Part shown: in pieces, positions 17,472-24,715 of the stretch
How the letters are laid out: each line of letters begins with the position of its first letter
Numbering within the stretch: position 1 is the first letter of the stretch
Made by a program: the position numbers and the translations under genes
Assembly: GCA_042854365.1 (NCBI GenBank)
Contig: AP031437.1
Location: 1,364,001 to 1,428,000, forward strand
Length of the DNA stretch: 64,000 bases
Direction of reading: 5' to 3'
Source: Anaeromassilibacillus sp001305115
GTDB taxonomy: Bacteria; Bacillota; Clostridia; Oscillospirales; Acutalibacteraceae
The notes under the pieces: model-generated
The model's database searches: none
What the model was told of the DNA's origin: nothing
What the model saw: only the letters and a program-made list of their open reading frames with translations

Positions 17472-17508
17472 AAATATCATGATATATGGAGAAAAAGGGG
17501 GATATTGC

Positions 17509-19197
17509 ATGAAACGATCAAACCATAGATGCAGGATATGTGCGTGGTTGATGCTTTTAATGCTGGGGGGACTGGTTGGATGCGATCCAGCAGAACAACC
17601 TCAAAAAGAATCTGTACATCCTCCTGTAGCAGAAGAGCAAGAGGGGGAGCTCTCTTGGGAGACAGCGCAGCATACTCCATTTGGAAAATATCCGGAGCCA
17701 GTGACCTGCACAGTTGGACGAAAAAGGAATGGCTATACTTTGGAACAGGCAGTCCGTGAAGATGTATGGACTTATCAGCGTTTTTTAGCAGACTTTTTGA
17801 ACATCCAGTTTACCAACGCATTTGACGTTCGTAACGAGGAGGATTTTCAACAAAAGGTCTCTATGGCCATTGTAAGCGGCGAAATACCGGATATTATGAC
17901 GGTCAACGAACAACAACTTTTGCGATTGTATGAAACCGGACAGATCGCAGATTTAACAGAGGCTTATGAGGATTGTGCCAGCGATCCTATCAAGGAGATT
18001 TATGCGTCTTATGGCGGCAAGTGTTTGGAAGCAGCTACATTTGATGGGCGGTTAATGGCTCTACCCACGACAGAAATGTCGCACGGCCCTGGGATTTTGT
18101 GGTTGCGTAAGGATTGGATGGAAAAACTTGGTTTGGCAGCTCCAGTGACAATGGAAGATATTGAAGAGATCCTTCGACGCTTTGTTGAAGAAGATCCTGG
18201 TGGAAATGGAGCCGGCAAAACCGTAGGACTTTTATGTAGTCCGGAAATTGCTGGAGATTCCGGCGGATTGTATATGTTAAATAGTGTTTTTACTCTTTAT
18301 GGAGCTTTTCCAAAACAATGGATCGAGCGAACCGATGGCAGTGTGGTCTACGGTTCTATTCAGCCAGAGATGAAAGATGCCTTGGAAGAAGTGACCAAAT
18401 TGTACCAGGAAGGTCTTTTGGACCAGCAGTTTCTCTTACGTACAGAGGAAGACTGTCAAGAACTGTTGACAAATGGAATCTGTGGTGCATTCTTTGGCAA
18501 TTATTGGAGTAGTGAAATCCTTCCCGATTCCTTATTGAAAAATCCACAGGCGGATTGGACACCCTATATCGTCCCGAAAAATACGGAAGGGGAGGTGACG
18601 ATGTTTGAAGGGAATCCAAACAGTAGTTATATCGTCGTGCGCAAAGGGTATTCTCATCCAGAAATAGCAGTTAAGATGGCAAGCGTTCAGTTTGACTATG
18701 TACAGGATAAGGAGCCGGAATTCACTGAACAGCTCAATAAAGATGGGATGCTGTTGAATATGCATATTGGCTATGACGATTCCTTTATTCGCTCCGGAGC
18801 TGTATTAGAAAAAGCGCTCAAAGGAGAAATACGTGAAGATGAGATGAGCGCTGGGCAAAAGGCAACTTTGCGGAAGGTTACTGCCTATCTTCAAGCCGTC
18901 CAAGAGGGGAATGTTCCTTCTCCAGAAGATTGGGAAACTTATAAATCCCGCGTGGAGGCGTATCAACTTCTCTTAGAAACCCCACTTGTAACGATCAGCC
19001 CCGTATTTGTCCGTCAGACAGACAGTATACAGAAAAACCTGCCAGAGCTAGAGGAACTGGAACAGCAGACAATGTTGCGGATTGTTACAGGGGAAAGGCC
19101 GCTGGATACCTTCGATATATTTGTAGAAGAATGGCTGTCATCTGGCGGCGAGCAGATCACAGAGGAGGTCAACCGATATAAAACACAAAATGAATAA
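17509..19197 (+). CDS. Lipoprotein extracellular solute-binding protein (sugar type)
   Basis: 562 residues. The signal peptide ends in a lipobox with Cys25 (LGGLVGC), so it is a membrane-anchored lipoprotein. The mature part resembles LplA/family 1 solute-binding proteins that carry oligosaccharides: a leading segment like TCTVGRKRNG, then PDIMTVNEQQL, LPTTEMSHGPGILWLRKDWM and ANGICGAFFGNYW-like loops. Start 17509 follows AAGGGGG; the frame to 17479 lacks a site. No ABC permease or ATPase gene is near. It is divergent from the two-component genes, so it may be a co-sensor, or may feed a transporter encoded elsewhere. Confidence 0.85.
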   Translation: MKRSNHRCRICAWLMLLMLGGLVGCDPAEQPQKESVHPPVAEEQEGELSWETAQHTPFGKYPEPVTCTVGRKRNGYTLEQAVREDVWTYQRFLADFLNIQFTNAFDVRNEEDFQQKVSMAIVSGEIPDIMTVNEQQLLRLYETGQIADLTEAYEDCASDPIKEIYASYGGKCLEAATFDGRLMALPTTEMSHGPGILWLRKDWMEKLGLAAPVTMEDIEEILRRFVEEDPGGNGAGKTVGLLCSPEIAGDSGGLYMLNSVFTLYGAFPKQWIERTDGSVVYGSIQPEMKDALEEVTKLYQEGLLDQQFLLRTEEDCQELLTNGICGAFFGNYWSSEILPDSLLKNPQADWTPYIVPKNTEGEVTMFEGNPNSSYIVVRKGYSHPEIAVKMASVQFDYVQDKEPEFTEQLNKDGMLLNMHIGYDDSFIRSGAVLEKALKGEIREDEMSAGQKATLRKVTAYLQAVQEGNVPSPEDWETYKSRVEAYQLLLETPLVTISPVFVRQTDSIQKNLPELEELEQQTMLRIVTGERPLDTFDIFVEEWLSSGGEQITEEVNRYKTQNE

Positions 19198-19210
19198 GTT
19201 GTTTTCCATT

Positions 19211-19246
19211 AGGCGCATACCATCGATTGGTATGCGCCTGTTTTCT
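19211..19246 (+). terminator. Terminator after the binding-protein gene
   Basis: 11-bp stem AGGCGCATACC/GGTATGCGCCT, 7-base loop, then GTTTTCTTG. It separates the binding protein from the amylase. Confidence 0.8.
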
Positions 19247-19302
19247 TGTTTATCATAACACGAAAGACTTTATAAAAAAAGCGCGACATATAAAATGCAT
19301 GA

Positions 19303-19324
19303 AAATCTAATATATATTGGATTT
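19303..19324. promoter_or_regulatory. Quasi-palindrome upstream of the amylase promoter
   Basis: 22 bp with ends AAATC/GATTT and centre AATATATATT; only one symmetric pair is mismatched. It ends 8 bp before the -35 element, a place for an activator. Confidence 0.35.
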
Positions 19325-19332
19325 TTTTTATA

Positions 19333-19361
19333 TTTACTGGTGAACTCCTTCAATTTATAAT
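19333..19361 (+). promoter_or_regulatory. Promoter of the secreted amylase gene
   Basis: TTTACT, 17-bp spacer, TATAAT. The expected start near 19368 gives a leader of about 150 bases. Confidence 0.6.
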
Positions 19362-19381
19362 AAAATCACCGAATAACAGAT

Positions 19382-19413
19382 GAATTCGTTGAACAAAAAG
19401 CGATAACGAATTC
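19382..19413. promoter_or_regulatory. Inverted repeat in the amylase leader
   Basis: Perfect 9-bp arms GAATTCGTT and AACGAATTC, 14-base spacer, about 15 bases downstream of the expected transcript start. Could be a repressor operator or an RNA hairpin. Confidence 0.45.
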
Positions 19414-19518
19414 GAAAGGTAAGGCCACCGGGCTTATGAAAAAATGGAATTTGAAAGAGAAGGAGGGTAGCTTCCGGGTGGGCTTACTGAGAAAACATGT
19501 GATAAGGAGGGGTTAAAA

Positions 19519-22500
19519 ATGTCAAAAATGAGTAAAAAGATAATCGCCCTGTTGCTGGCTGTTATGATGGCATCTTCCACTTGTTCCGTTGGAATGGCTG
19601 CACAGGAGCAGACAGAGGGGATCGGGACAACCGTTTCCACTTCCACAGAAGAGGTTGTCACAGTAACATTTGATTCCCAAGGAGGTTCTGAACTGGCGCC
19701 GGTTCAGACAACCGTTGGAGAAACGGTTCTTCTTCCGGAGAATCCATCAAAACCCGGTTATGCGTTTCGAGGGTGGTATACAAAACCCAACGGGGAGGGG
19801 AGTCTCTTCTATATTGACACGCCGGTCACTGAGAATCTTACCGTCTATGCAAACTGGGTGGAAATCCCGACCGATGGAATTGACGAACAACCTTCGGATA
19901 ATTTTTATGAGATCTTTGTACGTGCCTTCTGCGATTCCGATGGCGACGGGATCGGCGATTTCAATGGTCTTGCCAGCAAGATGGATTATTTGCAGGATTT
20001 GGGGATCACCGGCATTTGGTTGATGCCAGTTACGGAGTCCGGCAGTTACCACGGCTATGATACAGTCGATTATTATAGTGTGGAACAGGACTATGGCACG
20101 ATGGAAGACTTTGAGAACATGTTGGATGTAGCACATGAGCATGGAATCAAAGTTATTATGGACTTGGTAGTCAACCACTGTGGGCAAAATAATCCGTGGT
20201 TTATTGATGCAATCAGCAATCCGGAGACGAGTCCATATCGAGACTACTTTAAGATTGAAAAGAGCACAGACTACGATGAGGACAAGGACAATAATGCGAC
20301 GGATGACGCCCATTCCGGGAACAAACGCGTCTGGCAAAAGTCCGATTTAGCCCCTGGTTACCGTTATCTAGGGATCTTTGGCGGTGGTACGCCGGATCTG
20401 AATTACGACAACCCAGCTGTACATGAAGAAATGATCCAGGCTGGCCAGTTCTGGCTGGAAAAGGGCGTGGATGGATTCCGATTGGATGCCGCCCGCCATA
20501 TCTATGGCGACTATCTCGACACAATGTATACTCCGGCGATTGCAGACAAGAATGCAGCCTGGTGGAAAGAATTCCGCGCAGGAATGGAAGAAGTCAATCC
20601 AGATGTTTTCCTGGTGGGAGAAGTCTGGGAAGAGAATACGGACCGCATGGTTCCATTTGTACAAGAAGGTGCTCTGCAAAATACTTTTGATTTCAGTTTA
20701 GCGAGCGAGCTGTTAGAGGCCGCGCAAAACGAAGAAAACGGCGACTTTGTGTCTGAGCTTTGCGAGGTGTTTGATAAGTTTGGTTTTGCCTCCAATGGAG
20801 AGTTCGAGGATTGTACCTTCCTGACCAACCATGACCAGAACCGCACCATGAGCGTGATGGAAGGCAATAAAGACCATGCTAAGACAGCGGCTTCTCTGTA
20901 CTTGACATTGCCAGGAAACACCTTTATTTACTATGGCGAAGAAGTTGGCTTGGAGGGCATGAAACCCGGCCAGAATATATGTGAGCCTATGCCGTGGTAT
21001 GAGAGCAATGAAGGAGAAGGTTTGACGGATTGGCTCAATGGGGAAAACAAGTACAGCTTGGGTGGAGAAACCTCTGTAGAAGCGCAGGTCGATCAACCTG
21101 ACTCCATGCTGAACCACTATAAAGAACTGTTGAGTTGGCGCAATGAGATTCGTGCTTTAAAGGATGGCGACATGGCGGAATATAAGACCGGCAACGACGG
21201 AGTGGCCGCCTACATCCGCATGACGCAGGATGATAGTGTTTTGGTAGCTACCAATTTAACCGGAGAAACCGTGACAGTTACGGTGAACCCCGACGAGGTA
21301 TTTGGCTCGTTTAGCCATCTCTTGAAGAAGTTCCGTGTGGATACAGTGTCAGAGCTAAAAGATGGCCAGTTGACAATCGCACCATACAGCACGGTGGTCC
21401 TTTCCGGAGACGTGAAGCCCGGTCAGTACAGCGTGGTATATAGCAACAATGTGACATTGTCTGTTGACGGCGAAGAACAAAAACTTGCGGATCTGGTTGG
21501 CAGGTATACGGCAGACGTTGAGGATCGGGATGTTTCACTGGAATTCAAGCCACTTGTAAAGGGCAAAGAGATCGCTGGCGTCCAAGTCGATGGCGAGGAC
21601 ATGACCTTTGATGACAGTGCAGTTTATACTTATGAATTGAATCCAAGTGAAAAAATGCATTCGATTTTTGCTTTTAACGTAGTGGATAAGCGCATCCTTC
21701 GGACAACCCTAGAGATCGCACAGAAGGCATTGAAAGAAGCAGATAAAGATGCAATCGTGCCGGCAGTCCTGGAAGCGCTCGAGAAGGCCATTGCACAAGC
21801 GCAGGAAATCGATCAGAATTTAACCGTCACACAGACACAAATCGACCAAGCGTGGAGTGAATTGCTGGATGCTTTGCACTGCATTGATTTTGTCAAGGGA
21901 GATAAAAAGTACCTCGAAGAATTGGTGAAGATTGCAGAACGGATTGATCTCAACGAGTTTACTTCCGCCTATAATAAGGAATTCCGTATTGCCCTCACAG
22001 ATGCACAGGATGTTTTAGAAGATGAAAACGCTATGGAGGACGAGATCGTAGAAGTAGCGGATGCTTTGGAACAGGCGATGCTCGCTTTGGTGCGTAGAGC
22101 AGATATTTCTGAATTGGAAACGGTCATCGCTACGGCAAAAGGCCTGAATCTGGATGATTTTATTGAAGAGGGAAAGGCAGAACTGGCCCAGGCATTGAAA
22201 TCTGCACAAGACGTGGCAAAGGACCGGGATGCAACCCAAGAAGCAGTGGATCAAGCGGCTACTGCGTTGGTTGAAGCTTTATCCGCTATGCGCAAAGTGG
22301 CCAATAAGGACGCTCTTCGTGCATTGATTACTTCTATGGAAAATATCGACTTAAACCGCTTTACCGCACAAAGCGTGGTGGCGTTCCGTAGCGTACTCGA
22401 AGCTGCAAAAGCGATGGTGAATGACCCAGATCTGAGCGAGGACGACCAGGCTGCAGTGGACGCGATGGAAGAAGAACTACAGAATGCATACGATCGTTTG

Positions 22501-22905
22501 GAAAAAAAGGACACGACGGTTCATCATGGTTCCCATTCCAGTGGTTCCAATTCAAAAGACCGGTATGAGAATCCAGCAACCGCTACAGCGGTGGCAATTC
22601 CCTCCACGATACAGGGTACAACCACATCGACTGTACGTTCGGTTGTTTCTGATACCACTCTACCATTCTCATTGAAGCGTGGCAGTGCCTATTGCTTCAA
22701 GATGACGGTGACCAATGGCAGTACGGCTGTACCTTCCTTTACGGTAGGCGATGGAACGGTATTTCAGACACAGTTCGTGGCCAAAGTAGGAAATGACTAC
22801 TATTTCCGTATTTGGTCAGTCGGGGTTCCTGGACAAAGCGCAGGAATCTATACACAGATGCCCGGTGAAATGCCGCAGCGCCATTGCGTGGTGACGGTTG
22901 CCTGA
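19519..22905 (+). CDS. Secreted multidomain alpha-amylase (GH13) with InlB-type and FIVAR modules
   Basis: 1128 residues. Signal peptide about 1-30; one InlB B-repeat (about 48-115, ending FRGWYTKPNG...TVYANW); GH13 barrel about 125-560 with nucleophile Asp323 (DGFRLDAARH), acid/base Glu368 (VGEVWEE) and Asp439 (TNHDQNR); a beta region; four FIVAR-type helical repeats starting near 730, 795, 863 and 929; a Ser/Gly/His linker; and a ~90-residue C-terminal domain I cannot name. No LPXTG motif or C-terminal membrane anchor. It probably degrades starch or maltodextrin at the cell surface. AAGGAGGGG precedes the ATG. The catalytic order resembles neopullulanase/cyclomaltodextrinase-like members. 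Confidence 0.92.
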   Translation: MSKMSKKIIALLLAVMMASSTCSVGMAAQEQTEGIGTTVSTSTEEVVTVTFDSQGGSELAPVQTTVGETVLLPENPSKPGYAFRGWYTKPNGEGSLFYIDTPVTENLTVYANWVEIPTDGIDEQPSDNFYEIFVRAFCDSDGDGIGDFNGLASKMDYLQDLGITGIWLMPVTESGSYHGYDTVDYYSVEQDYGTMEDFENMLDVAHEHGIKVIMDLVVNHCGQNNPWFIDAISNPETSPYRDYFKIEKSTDYDEDKDNNATDDAHSGNKRVWQKSDLAPGYRYLGIFGGGTPDLNYDNPAVHEEMIQAGQFWLEKGVDGFRLDAARHIYGDYLDTMYTPAIADKNAAWWKEFRAGMEEVNPDVFLVGEVWEENTDRMVPFVQEGALQNTFDFSLASELLEAAQNEENGDFVSELCEVFDKFGFASNGEFEDCTFLTNHDQNRTMSVMEGNKDHAKTAASLYLTLPGNTFIYYGEEVGLEGMKPGQNICEPMPWYESNEGEGLTDWLNGENKYSLGGETSVEAQVDQPDSMLNHYKELLSWRNEIRALKDGDMAEYKTGNDGVAAYIRMTQDDSVLVATNLTGETVTVTVNPDEVFGSFSHLLKKFRVDTVSELKDGQLTIAPYSTVVLSGDVKPGQYSVVYSNNVTLSVDGEEQKLADLVGRYTADVEDRDVSLEFKPLVKGKEIAGVQVDGEDMTFDDSAVYTYELNPSEKMHSIFAFNVVDKRILRTTLEIAQKALKEADKDAIVPAVLEALEKAIAQAQEIDQNLTVTQTQIDQAWSELLDALHCIDFVKGDKKYLEELVKIAERIDLNEFTSAYNKEFRIALTDAQDVLEDENAMEDEIVEVADALEQAMLALVRRADISELETVIATAKGLNLDDFIEEGKAELAQALKSAQDVAKDRDATQEAVDQAATALVEALSAMRKVANKDALRALITSMENIDLNRFTAQSVVAFRSVLEAAKAMVNDPDLSEDDQAAVDAMEEELQNAYDRLEKKDTTVHHGSHSSGSNSKDRYENPATATAVAIPSTIQGTTTSTVRSVVSDTTLPFSLKRGSAYCFKMTVTNGSTAVPSFTVGDGTVFQTQFVAKVGNDYYFRIWSVGVPGQSAGIYTQMPGEMPQRHCVVTVA

Positions 22906-23037
22906 CATATGGCTATAAAGTAAAAGTTTGTACTTAGCTGTAATGGAAATTTTATAGGTTTACCATCCGATTTCTTTCTCCTGTCCTAAGTTCATAGGAT
23001 ACACAGACACATCGTTACTGCTATTGGAAAAACGAAT

Positions 23038-23080
23038 CCCTACAGCGGAGAGATACTCATCGACCGCTGTAGGGATTTCA
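23038..23080 (+). terminator. Terminator after the amylase gene
   Basis: 11-bp stem CCCTACAGCGG/CCGCTGTAGGG with a 15-base loop, followed by ATTTC. The remainder of 22906-23182 shows no gene. Confidence 0.65.
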
Positions 23081-23115
23081 GGTATTTTAATGACAGAATT
23101 TTTAATAAGTCAATC

Positions 23116-23149
23116 AAAACAGCGCAGTCTAGAGGGCCGCGCTGTTTTT
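23116..23149 (-). terminator. Bidirectional terminator between amylase and abrB-like gene
   Basis: 10-bp stem AAAACAGCGC/GCGCTGTTTT with T-runs in both directions; it ends the minus-strand regulator gene 34 bp after its stop. Confidence 0.7.
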
Positions 23150-23182
23150 GGTCTATAAACCCGAACGAGGGCCTCATCCAGA

Positions 23183-23434
23183 TCAATCCTGCGAAAGACT
23201 TGCGAGCTTCTTCAGGCAGTTTTGACAGATGTTGTGTCCGCGATAGGTGGTAATGTTGACGAGACTGTTACAGAAAATACATGCTGGCTGATATTTCCGC
23301 AGAATGATGTCAGAATCCTCAACAAAAATCTCCAAAGGGTCCTTTTCTTGAATATTTAAAGTACTGCGCAGTTCTTTTGGCAGCACAATTCGCCCAAGCT
23401 CGTCAACTTTACGGACAATTCCTGTCGATTTCAA
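23183..23434 (-). CDS. AbrB/SpoVT-type transition-state regulator with C-terminal zinc ribbon
   Basis: 83 residues. Swapped-hairpin DNA-binding domain MKSTGIVRKVDELGRIVLPK, then EDSDIILRKYQPA, then a CxxC-x16-CxxC zinc ribbon (CIFC...CQNC). The start is TTG at 23434 with AAAGGAGG upstream; longer ATG starts run across the gene's own promoter at 23490-23518 and are rejected. Such regulators control transition-phase and sporulation genes. It is divergent from spmA. Its targets are not visible from sequence. Confidence 0.88.
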   Translation of the reverse strand: MKSTGIVRKVDELGRIVLPKELRSTLNIQEKDPLEIFVEDSDIILRKYQPACIFCNSLVNITTYRGHNICQNCLKKLASLSQD

Positions 23435-23489
23435 AATAGAAAGTCCTCCTTTATGGATGATTTTGGAAGTTTTGTCACTTCCTGTAAAG

Positions 23490-23518
23490 ATGGTAACATT
23501 TTTTACCATTTTTGTCAA
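23490..23518 (-). promoter_or_regulatory. Promoter and candidate autoregulatory operator of the abrB-like gene
   Basis: On the minus strand TTGACA, 17-bp spacer, TACCAT. The spacer and -10 hold a perfect inverted repeat, ATGGTAA (23490-23496) and TTACCAT (23503-23509), so a bound dimer would block this promoter. Confidence 0.65.
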
Positions 23519-23601
23519 TCTATTCAAGGCAAAAAATATACTATACGTTATTAAATTCGAATACAGATTGGAATAGAACGCGATGGGTTGGAGGGGAAAG
23601 A

Positions 23602-24183
23602 ATGCTGAACAAAGTATGGGCAGCTATGATTGCAGTGAGTGTCTTATGTGCTTGTGCAACAGGTCGCATGCAACAATTGTCAGAAGCTGTGCTAGCGGGA
23701 GCGGGAAATGCCGTACAGTTGATCTTGGGCATGATGGGTATGATGTGTGCCTGGACGGGCCTGATGAAGATTGCAGATGCAGGCGGCCTCACTGCTATCC
23801 TATCCCATGTATTGGGCCCCGTGCTTCGGCGGCTGTTTCCGGCATATCCGCCGGAAAGCCCAGCGGCGAAGGCGATCTGTATGAACATTACAGCGAATCT
23901 CTTGGGGCTGGGAAACGCCGCAACACCCATGGGATTGGCCGCTATGAAGGAGATGGCAGCGCAAAACCACGGTTCCAAGGTGGCGAATAATTCGATGGTG
24001 ATGTTTGTGGTTTTGAATACGGCGTCGCTGCAACTAATCCCGACTTTTATGGGGACATTACGGGCGCAGTATGGTTCCACGACGCCGTTTGATATTCTAC
24101 CGGCAGTTTGGGTGGTTTCCGCTATTGCGTTGGCTGCAGGCCTTTTGGCGGCAAAACTGATGGAGGGTTTTTCCATTGGATAA
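23602..24183 (+). CDS. spmA: Spore maturation protein A
   Basis: 193 residues, integral membrane, with the Gate (nucleoside recognition) domain. Seen: GMMGMMCAWTGLMKIADAGG, MNITANLLGLGNAATPMGLAAM (the family signature) and TASLQLIPTF. In Bacillus it is needed for spore core dehydration. Start 23602 has TTGGAGGGG upstream; the frame reaches 23512, but those 30 residues cross the promoter region. The spmB start overlaps its end by 8 bp. Confidence 0.93.
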   Translation: MLNKVWAAMIAVSVLCACATGRMQQLSEAVLAGAGNAVQLILGMMGMMCAWTGLMKIADAGGLTAILSHVLGPVLRRLFPAYPPESPAAKAICMNITANLLGLGNAATPMGLAAMKEMAAQNHGSKVANNSMVMFVVLNTASLQLIPTFMGTLRAQYGSTTPFDILPAVWVVSAIALAAGLLAAKLMEGFSIG

Positions 24184-24700
24184 ATTGGGAATTTATGTAG
24201 TGCCAATGGCCGTTTTGTTGATGGTTTTGTTTGGGGTGATACGTCGCGTACCCGTATTCGATACTTTTGTAGAAGGCGCAAAAGAAGGTTTGCACTCCTG
24301 TTTTTCGATTCTCCCGACACTGGTGGGACTGATCATGGCAGTTACGATGTTGAGCGCCTCAGGAGCGTTGGATCTCTTCTCCTCGTTTTTAGCTCCTGTG
24401 GCAAAATTCTTGGGCATTCCAGCAAATGTATTGCCTCTAGCGCTGATTAAACCGATTTCGGGAAGTGGTGCTACGGCCCTTCTGACCCAGATCTTTGGGG
24501 AAAGTGGTCCAGATAGCTTTGCCGGGCGAGTTGCATCCGTGATGGCTGGCTCCACGGAGACAACTTTCTATTGTATTGCGGTCTACTACGGAGCCGCTCA
24601 GATCCAGAAGACGAGACACACCATACCGGCTGCATTGGTTGCTGATTTAACGGCCTTTCTGGTCGCTGGATTGGTTGTGCGTGCGTTCTTTGGGACGTAA
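24176..24700 (+). CDS. spmB: Spore maturation protein B
   Basis: 174 residues, membrane protein with a Gate domain; works with SpmA in spore core dehydration. Seen: PTLVGLIMAVTMLSASGALD, LPLALIKPISGSGATALL and VMAGSTETTFYCIAVYYGA. Start is TTG 24176 inside the spmA end, so it is translationally coupled. Marks the organism as a spore former. feoB follows after 15 bp. Confidence 0.93.
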   Translation: MDKLGIYVVPMAVLLMVLFGVIRRVPVFDTFVEGAKEGLHSCFSILPTLVGLIMAVTMLSASGALDLFSSFLAPVAKFLGIPANVLPLALIKPISGSGATALLTQIFGESGPDSFAGRVASVMAGSTETTFYCIAVYYGAAQIQKTRHTIPAALVADLTAFLVAGLVVRAFFGT

Positions 24701-24715
24701 TAGGGGGAAAAGAGG

